From Burkholderia sp. (GTDB lineage Bacteria > Pseudomonadota > Gammaproteobacteria > Burkholderiales > Burkholderiaceae): a stretch of 64,000 bases of DNA. The position numbers and the translations under genes are program-made. This document shows, one piece after another, positions 27,843 to 37,818 of the stretch. Positions within the stretch are counted from its first letter, which is position 1. Each line of letters opens with the position of its first letter. The stretch is from positions 1,550,001-1,614,000 of the forward strand of contig CP144361.1 of assembly GCA_040954445.1 (NCBI GenBank). The letters run 5' to 3'. A model generated the notes under the pieces. The model saw only the letters and a list, made by a program, of their open reading frames with translations, was not told the origin of the DNA and made no database searches.

Positions 27843-28578
27843 CTTCAGATTTGAGGCTGCCGTGGATCACGGAGGCGTTTGCCGGTCGCGACAGGAATGC
27901 CTCGGCCAGGTCGAAATCCTCGGGATACGTGACCTTGAAGTTACGAAGATTTCCCTGCACCACGCGTGGTGCGTGGCCGGCCCATTCGATCGCGCTGGCC
28001 TCGTCGGTCAAATTGTGGCCGTCGTGCTGCGCGGCGAGGATCGCCTCACGTAGCATGCCGATACGGAACATCTGTGGCGTTTGCGCCTGCCACAACCCGT
28101 CGCGTGCCTCCGTGCGGGCAATTTCTTCGCCGGTGTCCAGCACGCGCTTGAGCGTGTCGGCCACCGGCAGTGCGACGATGCCGCCCACTGGATTGTCCTT
28201 GCACGTAGAGATCAGCGTACGGATCAGCGCCGGCGTGATGCCGGGGCGTGCCGCGTCGTGTACCAGCACCCAGTCCGTGTCGATCGCACCGAACTCGCCC
28301 AGTTGCATCAGCCCGTTGAGCACCGAGGCTTGGCGCGAGGTGCCGCCGTAGCGGCTGACCGCGAAGCGGAGGCCTGGGAAGCGACGCGCGTCGAAGTGCG
28401 GATCGTCCGGGGAGATTACCACAAGGGTCTGTGCGAGTTCGCTGAGCATATTGAAAGCGGCTAGCGTATAGTGCAGCATCGCGCGACCGGCGAGCGTGTG
28501 GTACTGCTTGGGCAGCGCTGAACCGGAGCGGCTGCCAGTGCCGGCGCAGGGAATCAGGGCGAAAAGTTGAGAACTCAC
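27817..28578 (-). CDS. ispD: 2-C-methyl-D-erythritol 4-phosphate cytidylyltransferase
   Basis: A 253-residue IspD, third step of the non-mevalonate isoprenoid pathway. It has the nucleotide-binding [17 protein letters not shown] (usual form PAAGxGxRMG), VLVHDAARP, and the family residues in [16 protein letters not shown] and [11 protein letters not shown]. Homology ends at about ...[15 protein letters not shown]. The last residues ([15 protein letters not shown]) run into the palindromic mini-element, which provides the stop codon. The catalytic core is unaffected. The start at 28578 gives [15 protein letters not shown]. ispF, which normally follows, is absent. A small inverted-repeat element lies 44 bases upstream of the start. 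Confidence 0.94.
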   Translation of the reverse strand: MSSQLFALIPCAGTGSRSGSALPKQYHTLAGRAMLHYTLAAFNMLSELAQTLVVISPDDPHFDARRFPGLRFAVSRYGGTSRQASVLNGLMQLGEFGAIDTDWVLVHDAARPGITPALIRTLISTCKDNPVGGIVALPVADTLKRVLDTGEEIARTEARDGLWQAQTPQMFRIGMLREAILAAQHDGHNLTDEASAIEWAGHAPRVVQGNLRNFKVTYPEDFDLAEAFLSRPANASVIHGSLKSEGRCCINRA

Positions 28579-28621
28579 GAGAGCGAACGCCGGTAATAGG
28601 GAAATCGAAGTGGCGCTTTTA

Positions 28622-28743
28622 TATTGAGCCGCAATTCGTGATCTTTAAATTGAGAAATCTTCCCTCATGTGAGGGGCATGGAAAACAACGAGACACGAGA
28701 GACGATTTTCTAATTTAAAAATCACGAATTGCGGCTCAATAAT
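28622..28743. repeat. IS630-derived miniature inverted-repeat element
   Basis: The ends tattgagccgcaattcgtg / cacgaattgcggctcaata are inverse repeats flanked by TA, the target preference of IS630/Tc1-type elements. The inner part keeps the ccctcatgtgaggg leader and ggaaaacaacgagacacgag. The arms are good but not perfect over about 45 bp. It lies just upstream of ispD, so it is probably in or near its promoter. Confidence 0.82.
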
Positions 28744-28744
28744 A

Positions 28745-28779
28745 GGGGGCGGTTTCAAGAGCGAAGTGCAACACACCAC
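28745..28779. repeat. Short dispersed repeat (gtttcaagagcgaagtgcaacacacc)
   Basis: It is almost identical to the copy at 48246-48278. It directly precedes an IS903-like right end at 28780. It is probably the end of an otherwise deleted third mobile element. Confidence 0.5.
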
Positions 28780-29197
28780 GGCGTTGTTGCATAAATCGAA
28801 CGTGAGGACGCCATGGCATCGGACCGGCATAATTCAGGCGATACGAACGGATTGCGGACGAGCGAGGTCCGCCATGCGGTTGATGACGCCGCCGCGCAGG
28901 CAACCTCGGTCGCCTGCGAGTCGATGTGACGCGCCCAGAGACAGTGGCCGGTGAGGGTCTTGAACCGATAGATCGCATTCTCGGCAAGCGATCGCCGGTG
29001 GTATCCACTGTCTTGCTTCCATTCTCGACGACCGTCACGGGCAATTGCATCAACCGCGCCATTACGCCACGCCGCACCGGGCATATCCGCTGGCCAATGA
29101 ACGGCACCCTCGCGTGACGGAATCGAAGGAATAGCACTGCGTGCAGCAATGGCCGCATGGCATGGCTTGGTGTCGTAGGCACCATTACCGCCGATGG
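28780..29197 (-). mobile_element. IS903-like 3' fragment with right end
   Basis: The right end is at 28780. The transposase is read on the minus strand from the stop back to the GGDGAYDTKPCH region near 29197. There is a small deletion around 28890 (gccgccgcgcaggcaacc). It is cut off where another IS terminus begins at 29198. Confidence 0.85.
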
Positions 29198-29696
29198 GCG
29201 TTGTTGCATAAATCGGGTATTCGGATTAGTCGGTTGATGCAGGTGACTTCCAACCATTCTCGGAATAGTTCCGGCCCTGTTGTGTTGATGGAAGGGCCGT
29301 CAGCAGATGCTCCCGCAGCGGAGTTGTTGCACGCAGGGCTGTTCCTTCAATTCCCCTACGCGAGGGTGCCGCTCATTGGCTAGAGGATAAGCCCAGTGCG
29401 GCATGGCGTAAGGGCGCAGTTGATGCAATTGTCTATGACAATCGTCGAGAATGGAAGAAAGACAGTGGCTTCCACCGGCGATCGCTTGCGGAGAATGCGA
29501 TGTATCGGTTCAAGACGCTCACCGGCAACTGTCTCTGGCTGCGTTACATCGACTCGGCGGCGACCAAGGTCGCCGCCGAGTCAGCGTAATCAACCCCATA
29601 TGGGTGGACCTCGCTCGCCCGCAATCCGTTTGTATCGCCTGACATTATGCCCGTAGATGCCATGGCGTCCTCACGCTCGATTTATGCAACAACGCC
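29198..29696 (+). mobile_element. Degenerate IS903-like element, internal deletion with foreign insert
   Basis: It starts with 19 bases of terminus (ggcgttgttgcataaatcg). About 100 bases I do not recognise follow (tattcggattagtcggttga...). Diverged transposase sequence then runs from about 29320 (LLHAGLFLQFPYARVPLIG region, shifted) to a right end at 29696. It differs from the main copies at many sites, so it is an old relic or a second subtype. Confidence 0.75.
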
Positions 29697-29789
29697 CAGT
29701 TACTCTGGAATCTGACTTGATAGGGAGCTGGCCCCGCGACCGTTGCGCGTACACGTCAACGGATCTCGCTTGATTTATGCAACAACGCG
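29697..29789 (-). mobile_element. IS903-like left-end fragment
   Basis: The minus strand shows about 93 bases of the left end (leader with tcaagtcagattccagagtaactg). The outer terminus, gcaacaacgc, lies at 29789. It sits 23 bases from the ksgA stop codon. Confidence 0.82.
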
Positions 29790-29811
29790 CCGCCCACCGA
29801 CGAGACACGGC

Positions 29812-30639
29812 TCAGCCGGCGGACCGCGCCGCTGATACCGCCTGAGCCAGGCCCACGTATTCGTCGACCCCAACCTCATCGGCGCGACGCGCCAAGTCAA
29901 AGCCAAGCGCTTCGAAACCAATCGCGTCGCGATAGGTGCAGAGCGCGTTGCGCAGCATCTTGCGGCGCTGGGAGAAGGCCGCCGTAACCACCTCGCCAAG
30001 CACCGCGACATCGACCGCTGCCAGCTCTTGCGTCGCGTAGGGAATCATCCGCACGATCGCTGAATCGACCTTCGGTGGCGGCTGGAACGATTCGGGCGGC
30101 ACGTCGATCAGCTTGTCCATCACGTAGCGATACTGCAGCATCACCGAAAGGCGGCTGAAAGCCTTGTTGCCCGGCTCGGCCACCATCCGCTCAACCAGCT
30201 CATTCTGGAGCATACAGTGCTGGTCGACCACACTCTCGGCAAAGTCCATCAGGTGGAACAGCAGCGGGCTAGAGATATTATAGGGCAGGTTTCCGATGAT
30301 ACGTAGTGAAGGTTTGTCGCCGGGCAACGCTAGCGAGCCGAAGTCGAAGGCCAGCGCATCGCCCGAATGTAGCTCCAACCGCGCGCCGAAGCGCTGCTTG
30401 AGGCGCCTGACTAAATTGCGGTCGAGCTCGACCGCGTACAACGGCGATTCCGGCGTAGCCAGGCGCTCGATTACGGGCCCCGTCAGCGCGCCGAGGCCCG
30501 GCCCGATCTCGACCATACGCTCGCCACGCTCGGGGTGAATCGCCTTGACGATCGAATCGATCACGCCGAGATCGACGAGAAAATTCTGCCCAAAGCGCTT
30601 GTGCGCGAAGTGTCCTTGGTGCTGTCTGCTGTTTAACAT
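29812..30639 (-). CDS. rsmA: 16S rRNA dimethyladenosine transferase
   Basis: A 275-residue KsgA/RsmA, which dimethylates A1518 and A1519 of 16S rRNA with S-adenosylmethionine. It shows FGQNFLVD at the N-terminus, the SAM site [18 protein letters not shown], the catalytic [11 protein letters not shown] motif, and [10 protein letters not shown] with the C-terminal helical domain. In Burkholderia this gene usually ends the lptD-surA-pdxA-ksgA cluster. Here both sides are IS fragments, and lptD is found alone at 60.5 kb. Confidence 0.96.
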   Translation of the reverse strand: MLNSRQHQGHFAHKRFGQNFLVDLGVIDSIVKAIHPERGERMVEIGPGLGALTGPVIERLATPESPLYAVELDRNLVRRLKQRFGARLELHSGDALAFDFGSLALPGDKPSLRIIGNLPYNISSPLLFHLMDFAESVVDQHCMLQNELVERMVAEPGNKAFSRLSVMLQYRYVMDKLIDVPPESFQPPPKVDSAIVRMIPYATQELAAVDVAVLGEVVTAAFSQRRKMLRNALCTYRDAIGFEALGFDLARRADEVGVDEYVGLAQAVSAARSAG

Positions 30640-30690
30640 CGAATTCGGAAAAAAGAAAAAGGCGGGCTGGGGAATTTAGACCGCGCTGGC

Positions 30691-31008
30691 GGCGTTGTTG
30701 TATAAATCGAGGGTGAAGACACAATGGCATCGACCGGCATAATTTTAGGCGATACGAATAGATTACGGACGAGCGAGGTCCGCCATGCTACGGTTGATTA
30801 CGCCGACGCGAACGGCGACTTCGGTCGCCTGCGAGTCGATGTGACGCGCCCAGAGAAACTTGCGGGTGAGCGTCTTGAACCGATACATCGCATTCTCGGC
30901 AAGCGATCACCGGTTGTAGCCACTGTCCTTCCTTTCATTCTCGACGACCGTCACGGGCAATTGCATCAACCGCGCCATTACGCCACGCCGCACCGGGCGT
31001 ATTCGCTG
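30691..31008 (-). mobile_element. IS903-like 3' fragment, interrupted by copy 12 (part 1)
   Basis: The right end is at 30691. It contains minus-strand transposase from the stop to about the HWPADMPGA region, with several point changes and one indel (catgctacggttg). It continues after copy 12 at 32133-32195. The bases at the break, tattcgctg and tatccgctg, form a 9-bp target duplication with one mismatch. Confidence 0.85.
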
Positions 31009-32132
31009 GGCGTTGTTGCATAAATCGAGCGAGATCCGTTGACGTTTACGCGCAACGGTCGCGGGGCCAGCCTCCTATCAAGTCAGATTCCAGAGTAACT
31101 GCCTAATTCTTGCCAAGAAAATGCGCAAGGACATACACAAGAAAGGTGAGCCGAAGGCACGCTACCGTGTCAGGAATTTGGCGGCCTATAATGAAGGCCT
31201 GATCAACCGGGGGAACGTAACAATATAGATAGATGAAGCCGTCCTTGCCAGAATACCCGATGCCATACCCACACGTGGTTGCCCGTGCCTATACGGCGAT
31301 ACGCTGATTCAGGCATTACTTGGCGTGAAGACCGTCTATCGACTGACCTTGCGCGCCCTGCAAGGTTTCACCCAAAGTCTGCGCGATTTGGCCTTCCCGC
31401 GCTTTCCGGTGCCGAATTACACCACGCTCTGTCGCCGGGCAAAAACGCTTGATGTCGAACTGCCGATCCTTCGTGACAATGAACCGATCCATCTGGTTGT
31501 CGACAGCACCGGTCTGAAGGTCTATGGAGAAGGTGAATGGAAGGTGCGCCAGCACGGCTACTCGAAGCGGCGCACGTGGCGTAAAGTCCATCTCGCGCTC
31601 AACGCGAATACAGGTCAAGTGCATGCCGCGCTAATGACGAATCAGCATGTGGCTGACGGTGACGCTCTGGCCAAGTTGCTCGACCAGATTCCACGCGAAG
31701 AACAAATCGATGTCATCGGCGGTGACGGTGCCTACGACACCAAGCCATGCCATGCGGCCATTGCTGCACGCAGTGCTATTCCTTCGATTCCGCCACGCGA
31801 GGGTGCCGCTCATTGGCCAGCGGATATGCCCGGTGCGGCGTGGCGTAATGGCGCGGGTTGATGCAATTGCCCGTGACGGTCGTCGAGAATGGAAGCAACA
31901 CAGTGGCTACCACCGGCGATCGCTTGCCGAGAATGCGATGTATCGGTTCAAGACCCTCACCGGCCACTGTCTCTGGGCGCGTCACATCGACGCGCAAGCG
32001 ACCGAGGTCTCCGTTCGCGTCGGCGTCATCAACCGCATGGCGGACCTCGCTCGTCCGCAATCCGTTCGTATCGCCTGAATTATGCCCGTCCGATGCCATG
32101 GCGTCCTCACGTTCGATTTATGCAACAACGCC
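31009..32132 (+). mobile_element. IS903-like element, copy 12 (inserted in an older copy)
   Basis: Full length with both ends. It is inserted into an older IS903-like fragment, with the near-perfect 9-bp duplication tattcgctg/tatccgctg. The transposase has a stop in place of Trp (TGG to TAG, caatatagatag at about 31225) and an extra g near 31856 (ggcgcgggttgatg). It is otherwise like copies 1 and 9. Confidence 0.92.
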
Positions 32133-32195
32133 TATCCGCTGGCTAATGAGGGGCACACCTTCGCGTGGCGGAATCGAAGGAATAGCACTGAGTGC
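32133..32195 (-). mobile_element. IS903-like fragment, part 2 of the interrupted copy
   Basis: This continues the fragment at 30691-31008 across copy 12 (tatccgctggctaatgaggg ... ggaatagcactgagtgc). It is cut by the left end of copy 13 at 32196. Confidence 0.8.
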
Positions 32196-33320
32196 GGCGT
32201 TGTTGCATAAATCGAGCGAAAGCTGTTGACGTTTACGCGCAATGGTCTCCGGCCAGCCCCCTATCAACTCAGATTCCAGAGTAACTGCCTAATTTTTCCA
32301 AGAAAATGCGCAAGGACATACACAAGACAGGTGAGCCGAAGGCACGCTACCGTGTCAGGAATTGGTCGGCCTATAATGAAGGCCAGATCAACTGGGGGAA
32401 CGTGACGATATGGATAGATGAATCTGTCCTTGCCAGGAAACCCGACGCCATACTCACGCGTGGTCGCCCGTGTCTATACGGGGCGATACGCTGATTTAGG
32501 CATTACTTGGAGTGAAAACCGTCTATCGACTGACGTTGCGCGCCCTGCAAGGTTTCACCCAAAGTCTGCGCGATCTGGCCTTCCCGAGCTTGCCGGTGCC
32601 GAATTTACACCACGCGCTGTCGCCGGGCAAAAACGCTTGATGTCGAACTGCCGGTCCTTCGTGACAATGAACCAATCCATCTGGTTTTCGACAGCACCGG
32701 TCTGAAGGTTTATGGCGAAAGTGAATGGAAGGTGCGCCAGCACGGCTACTCGAAGCGGTGCACGTGGCGTAAAGTCCATCGCGCGCTCAACGCGAATACG
32801 GGTCAAGTGCATGCCGCGCTAATGACGAATCAAAATGTGGCTGACGGTGACGCTCTGGCCCAGTTGCTCGACCAGATTCCACGCGAAGAACAAATCGATG
32901 TCATCGGCGGTGATGGTCCCTCTACGACACCAAGCCATGCCATGCGGCCATTGCTGCACGCAGTGCTATTCCTTCGATTCCGCCACGCGAGGGTGCCGTT
33001 CATTGGCTAGCGGATATGCTCGGTGCGGCGTGGCGTAATGGCGCGGTTGATGCAATTGCCCGTGACGGTCGTCGAGAATGGAAGCAAAAAAGTGGCTACC
33101 ACCGGCGATCGCTTGCCGAGAATGCGATGTATCGGTTCAAGATCCTCACCGGCAACTGTCTCTGGGCGCGTCACATCGACTCGCAGGCGACCGAGGTCTC
33201 CATTCGCGTCGGCGTCATCAACCGTATGGCGGACCTCGCTCGTCCGCAATCCGTTCGTATCGCCTGAAATTTCCCGTCGATGGCTATTGCGTCCTCACAC
33301 TCGATTTATGCAACAACGCC
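32196..33320 (+). mobile_element. IS903-like element, copy 13
   Basis: Both ends are present. The transposase has many errors: an indel at ctatacggggcgatacg near 32482, a stop at 32494, gaatttacaccacgcg near 32605, and the private insertion ggtccctctacgac near 32915 that it shares with copy 11. The last 250 bases before the right end are also altered (gaaatttcccgtcgatggc). No target duplication is seen; IS630 sequence follows on the right. Confidence 0.9.
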
Positions 33321-33520
33321 GGTTTGACGCTGACGTTGCAAGGTGTCGGCTTGTATCTGGCGCGCTGGGGCTTCACCCCACAAAAGCCGATGAAACTGGC
33401 CTACGAGCAGCGACCAGAAGCGGTGCAGGCGACTGAACGAGACGTACCCGGAGATTGCGCGTCGGGTAAAAGACGAAGGCGAGGAAATTTATTGATCAGA
33501 AATTCGTGATCAATATGCAA
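33321..33520 (+). pseudogene. IS630-type transposase fragment
   Basis: It reads GLTLTLQGVGLYLARWGFTPQKPMK and a shifted continuation (LAYEQRPEAVQA, then RDVPGDCASG). It ends with an IS630-type terminus-like ttattgatcagaaattcgtg followed by atcaatatgc. It has no catalytic part. Confidence 0.65.
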
Positions 33521-33572
33521 GAATACCCAGCGAAGCGTCGAGTCGCGCGGCACCGCCGGCGCGGTACCGCGT

Positions 33573-35036
33573 TCAGCGCTTGGCCAGTTTTAGCGCGCCC
33601 AACGCCCGCTGGCGAGCCGCGGCATGATCGACGATTGGCCTGGGATAGGTTTCGCCGAGCAGCACACCGGCGGCCTCCAGCACGATCGGCTTGGCACGCC
33701 AGGGCGCGTGGATCGTATCAGCAGGCAAGCGTGCTAGCTCGGGCACCCAGCACCGTACATAGTCGCCTTCTGGATCGAACTTGCGCCCCTGCATGACGGG
33801 ATTGAAGATGCGGAAATACGGTGCCGCGTCGGCACCGCAGCCGGCCACCCATTGCCAGTTCGCCGAATTATTAGCGATGTCGGCGTCGACTAGCGTGTCC
33901 CAGAACCAACGCTCGCCTACGCGCCAGTCAATCAGCAGATGCTTGATCAGAAAGGAGGCGACCACCATCCGCACACGGTTGTGCATCCAGCCCATGCTCC
34001 ACAGTTCGCGCATGCCCGCGTCGACCAGTGGATAACCGGTGCGGCCACGGCACCAGGCGGTGAAGCCGGCCCTGTCGTCACGCCAAGGTATCGCGTCGAA
34101 ACGCTCGCAATAGTTGCGCGTTGGCAGCTTGGGAAAGTAGTAAAGTAAGTGCGTGTTGAACTCGCGCCAGCCCAGCTCGCTGACGAATTTCTCGATGTCA
34201 GCGGCCACCGCGGCCCCCCCCGCGCGTGCAGCCTCCATCGCCGCGTGCCAGACCTGCCGCGCCGATAACTGGCCGAAGCGTAGGTAGGGCGATAGGAGGC
34301 TGGTCGCCGGTCGGTCGGGCCGATCGCGCGCCTCGCTGTAGCCGCGGATCTTCTTGTCGAGGAAGTGTTCGAGCAGCTTAAAGGCCGCCTCCTCCGTCGG
34401 CACCCAGGCTTCGCGCAGGCAACCCGCCCAGTCGGGTCGGGTTGGCAGCAGACCGAGCGCATCGATCTTCAGTGCACGGCGTGCGAGCGAAGCCGGCAGC
34501 GCGTGGAAGTGCCACGTTGAAGGCTCGGCCAGCGGCGTGCTCACGTCGCCACTCTTGAGTGCGGCGCGCCAATAAGCCGTGAACACCTGGAACGCGCCGC
34601 CGCTGCCTGTCTGCAGTTCCCAGGGCTCGCGTAACAGCGCGCCGTTGAAGCTCTCGGCCTTGATGCCGGCCTCCCGAAGCGAGCGCTTGAGCGCACTGTC
34701 GGTCTCGCGCGCGATGCTGTCATAGCGGCGGTTCCAGTAGATGGCGCCGGCATCAAGTTCCTCGACGAGCGCGGCAATGGTCTCGCGCTCGTTGCCCTCC
34801 AGCACGAGGAGGTGCCCGCTGTGCCCGGCCAAGCTCAGGTCGAGCGAACGCAGCGTTCCGTCAAGCCACCATCGCGCCGCGCCACCGAGCGGTCGCGTGC
34901 CCTCGCGCTCTAACACGTAGACGCAGACGATGGGCCGGCCCGATGCGGCAGCATGTACGAGCGCTGGATTATCAGTGAGTCGCAGGTCGTCGCGAAACCA
35001 GACGATCGCGGTTTGGGCGGAGGATTCTGCAGGCAC
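33573..35036 (-). CDS. phrB: Deoxyribodipyrimidine photolyase (class I)
   Basis: A light-driven repair enzyme that splits cyclobutane pyrimidine dimers using FADH-. The N-terminal antenna domain starts [17 protein letters not shown]. The C-terminal FAD domain has [65 protein letters not shown], and the [34 protein letters not shown] block. The end is [12 protein letters not shown]. The start is uncertain. GTG at 35036 has a GGAG eight bases upstream and gives a 487-residue protein of normal length; the frame remains open to 35282. IS fragments flank it on both sides. Confidence 0.93.
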   Translation of the reverse strand: MPAESSAQTAIVWFRDDLRLTDNPALVHAAASGRPIVCVYVLEREGTRPLGGAARWWLDGTLRSLDLSLAGHSGHLLVLEGNERETIAALVEELDAGAIYWNRRYDSIARETDSALKRSLREAGIKAESFNGALLREPWELQTGSGGAFQVFTAYWRAALKSGDVSTPLAEPSTWHFHALPASLARRALKIDALGLLPTRPDWAGCLREAWVPTEEAAFKLLEHFLDKKIRGYSEARDRPDRPATSLLSPYLRFGQLSARQVWHAAMEAARAGGAAVAADIEKFVSELGWREFNTHLLYYFPKLPTRNYCERFDAIPWRDDRAGFTAWCRGRTGYPLVDAGMRELWSMGWMHNRVRMVVASFLIKHLLIDWRVGERWFWDTLVDADIANNSANWQWVAGCGADAAPYFRIFNPVMQGRKFDPEGDYVRCWVPELARLPADTIHAPWRAKPIVLEAAGVLLGETYPRPIVDHAAARQRALGALKLAKR

Positions 35037-35322
35037 GAGGCAAGCTCCGGTGAAATGAGTGATGACGAATCGATCGACCGGGCTGGCAGTGATAGCAGTA
35101 CAGGCACGGGCACTCGCTCGATTGGGCATCAATAAGGCTTCCCTGCCCCAAAGGACGGGGTATCTAAAACCATCAAACTTGTAGTGGATTCGGTTGCTCA
35201 GACACGTTTTTACGATCAGGCCGCGAGCGTCAAGAGGCTGGCCTGACAGGCCTCGAGGGGTGAATGGACGGGGAGGCCTCAAATCTTGCAGGGGGCGGTT
35301 TCAAGAGTGGCGAGGTCCCATG
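35037..35322. other. Upstream region of phrB
   Basis: About 285 bases. The plus strand shows no gene. Near 35291-35312 a partial copy of the short repeat gggggcggtttcaagagtg occurs, as it does near other IS junctions. It probably contains what is left of the phrB promoter. Confidence 0.4.
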
Positions 35323-35379
35323 GGGGTTGTTGCATAAATCAAGCGCGAGGACGCAATGGCATCGACGGGCATATTGATC
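35323..35379 (-). mobile_element. IS903-like right-end scrap
   Basis: About 55 bases of right terminus (ggggttgttgcataaatc, then aagcgcgaggacgcaatggc) immediately before copy 14. Confidence 0.75.
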
Positions 35380-36501
35380 GGCGTTGTTGCATAAATTTAG
35401 CGAGAGCCGGTGACGTTTACGCGCAACGTTCGCGGGGCCAGCCTCCTATCAAGTCAGATGCCAGAGTAACTGCCTAATTTTTGCCAAGAAAATGCGCAAG
35501 GACATACACAAGAAAGGTGAGCCGAAGGCACGCTACCGTGTCAGGAATTGGGCGGCCTATAATGAAGGCCTGATCAACCGGGGGAACGTGACGATATGGA
35601 TAGATGAAGCCGTCCTTGCCAGAATACCCGATGCCACCCACACGTGGTCGCCCGTGTCTATACGGCGATACGCTGATTCAGGCATTACTTGGCGTGAAGA
35701 CCGTCTATCGACTGACGTTGCGCGCCCTGCAAGGTTTCACCCAAAGTCTGCGCGATCTCGCCTTCCCGAGATTGCCGGTGCCGAATTACACCACGCTCTG
35801 TCGCCGGGCAAAACGCTTGATGTCGAACTGCCGATCCTTCGTGACAATGAACCGATCCATCTGGCTGTCGACAGCACCGGTCTGAAGGTCTATGGAGAAG
35901 GTGAATGGAAGGTGCGCCAGCACGGCTACTCGAAGCGGCGCACGTGGCGTAAAGTCCATCTCGCGCTCAACCCGAATACGGGTCAAGTGCATGCCGCGCT
36001 AATAACGCATCAGGATGTGGCTGACGGTGACGCTCTGGCCAAGTTGCTCGACCAGATATTCCACGCGAAAAATCGATGTCATCGGCGGTGATGGTGCCTA
36101 CGACACCAAGCTATGCCATGCAGCCATTGCTGCACGCAGTGTTGTTCCTTCGATTCCGCCACGCAAGAATGCCGCTCATTGGCCAGCGCATACGCCCGGT
36201 GCAGCGTGGCATAACGGCGCCGGTTGATGCAATTGCCCGTGACGGTCGTAGCGAATAGAAGAAAGGCAGTGGCTACCACCGGCGATCGCTTGCCGAGCAC
36301 ATGATGTATCGATTCAAGACGCTCACCGGCAACCGTCTCTGGGCGCGTCACATCGACTCGAAGGCGACGAGATTACCATTCGCGGCGACCGTAAATCAAC
36401 CGCATAACGGAGGACTTCGCTCGTCCGTAATCCGTTCGTATCGCCTGAATTATGCCTTTCGATACCATTGCGTCCTCACGCTCGATTTATGCAATAACGC
36501 C
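35380..36501 (+). mobile_element. IS903-like element, copy 14 (strongly decayed)
   Basis: Both ends are present. The right end reads gcaataacgcc. The transposase from 35492 has indels near 35634 (gatgccacccacacg), 35811 (gggcaaaacgc), 36060 (gatattccacgcg) and 36225 (gcgccggttg). It also has stops (gcgaatag) and many missense changes. It ends 6 bases from the cpoB stop codon. Confidence 0.9.
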
Positions 36502-36507
36502 AGCCCC

Positions 36508-37257
36508 TTACTTAATCGAATCGATCTTGGCCTGCGCAGCCTGTGCCGAACTCAAACCCTGGAACTGCGACACGACCTGTTTGAAGGTGCGTTTCGCAGC
36601 CGCTTTTTGGCCTTGCTCCAGCTGGTTGGTGCCAATCGCCACCAGGGCATCGCCGGTGCGCGGGTGCTGCGGGAAGGTTTTCACCAGTGCCCGCCAGGTC
36701 GCCGTCGAGCCCTGGTAATCGCGCAGCGCATACTGCGCGTTTCCGAGCCAGTACTGCGCCACCGGCTGGTAGGGGCTCTGCGGATACTTGCCGATGAAGG
36801 TGCGAAACGAGGCAGCAGCGCCTTTGAAGTCGCCGGCGTGGAACTGCTGCGAAGCCGCGTTGAACGCGTCCGTTTCCCCGGGCTGGATCGTGCCCTCGAC
36901 GCCATCGACCGTGGTCTGCTGGGGCTCAAACTTCTTGAGCCGCGTGTCTAGGTCGGTGTAGCCGTCTCGCTGCTGACGCTCGAGCATGGTCAGGCGGTTG
37001 GTTAGGTCTTCATTCTGCCCGCGGAGCGTCGCGACCTGCTGGTTCACCTGGTCGAGACGACCGGACTGGTCGAGGATCGCGCGTTGCGCGGCCGACAACT
37101 GGTTGGTCAGGTTGTCGGTGTGGCTACGCAGGTCTAGCACGGCGCGACGGGCTTCGTCGTCGTCGAATATGCCTGCGCTGGCCGGTGCCGCGCCGAGCGT
37201 AACACCGGCGACACAAGCCGCGGCGGCTATACGCAGCCAGGGAAATCGGTGCGTCAT
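36508..37257 (-). CDS. cpoB: Cell division coordinator CpoB (YbgF)
   Basis: A 249-residue periplasmic protein. A signal peptide occupies 1-28 (cleavage after APASA), followed by a coiled coil (about 35-105, DEARRAVLDLRSHTDNLTNQLSAAQ...). C-terminal TPR repeats start at about 125 (AFNAASQQFHAGDFKGAAASFRTFIGKYPQSPYQPVAQYWLGNAQYAL...). CpoB links TolA and PBP1B to coordinate outer-membrane constriction and peptidoglycan synthesis. It is the last gene of the tol-pal cluster, 19 bases after pal. Confidence 0.94.
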   Translation of the reverse strand: MTHRFPWLRIAAAACVAGVTLGAAPASAGIFDDDEARRAVLDLRSHTDNLTNQLSAAQRAILDQSGRLDQVNQQVATLRGQNEDLTNRLTMLERQQRDGYTDLDTRLKKFEPQQTTVDGVEGTIQPGETDAFNAASQQFHAGDFKGAAASFRTFIGKYPQSPYQPVAQYWLGNAQYALRDYQGSTATWRALVKTFPQHPRTGDALVAIGTNQLEQGQKAAAKRTFKQVVSQFQGLSSAQAAQAKIDSIK

Positions 37258-37276
37258 AGGGCTTGAATTCCCTTAC

Positions 37277-37801
37277 TTACTGTTGATGATAAACGATGTC
37301 CGCTCGGCGGTTCTGCGCCCACGAGGCCTCGTCGTGGCCTAGCGCCTGTGGCTTTTCCTTGCCCAGGCTGACCGCTTCCATCTGAAAATCCGGCACGCCC
37401 AGTAGCGACAGGCCACGGCGAACCGCTTCTGCACGCTTCTGGCCCAGCGCGAGGTTGTACTCACTGGTGCCGCGTTCATCGGTGTTGCCCTGGATCAAAA
37501 TGTGGCGCACCGAGTGGCTCTTCAGGTACTGCGCGTGCTGGGCAAGCAGCGACTGGTACTGGTTCGAAACCGAGTAGCTGTCCAAGTCGAAGTAGATGCT
37601 GCGCTTGGCCAGCGGGCTGTTCGGATTGTTCAACGGGTCGACGTTCACTTGCGCGATGTCGGTCGAGTTCGGTTGCGCCTGCAGCGCGTTGCCTTGCTCT
37701 TGCAGGTTTGCGTGTTCTTCGAGCTTGACGCCTGACTTACAGGCGGCGAGGGCGCTGATCATCATCACGGCGAGTGCCAAGGGCACTTTATTGGGCATCA
37801 T
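37277..37801 (-). CDS. pal: Peptidoglycan-associated lipoprotein Pal
   Basis: A 174-residue outer-membrane lipoprotein. The lipobox is SALAAC, with the lipidated Cys at residue 21 (20 if the second of the two adjacent ATGs is used). The OmpA-like domain contains YFDLDSYSV, the peptidoglycan-binding GNTDERGTSEYNLALGQKRA and the WAQNRRADIVY ending. A good ribosome site, aggagattcacc, precedes it. It lies 17 bases after tolB and anchors the Tol system to the cell wall. Confidence 0.97.
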   Translation of the reverse strand: MMPNKVPLALAVMMISALAACKSGVKLEEHANLQEQGNALQAQPNSTDIAQVNVDPLNNPNSPLAKRSIYFDLDSYSVSNQYQSLLAQHAQYLKSHSVRHILIQGNTDERGTSEYNLALGQKRAEAVRRGLSLLGVPDFQMEAVSLGKEKPQALGHDEASWAQNRRADIVYHQQ

Positions 37802-37818
37802 GGTGAATCTCCTGTTGG

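Noticed and set aside
36301..36951. Long plus-strand frames opposite cpoB, tolB, pyrG and accC
   Set aside because: They are antisense shadows caused by high GC at third codon positions; the minus-strand genes have clear family motifs and operon spacing.
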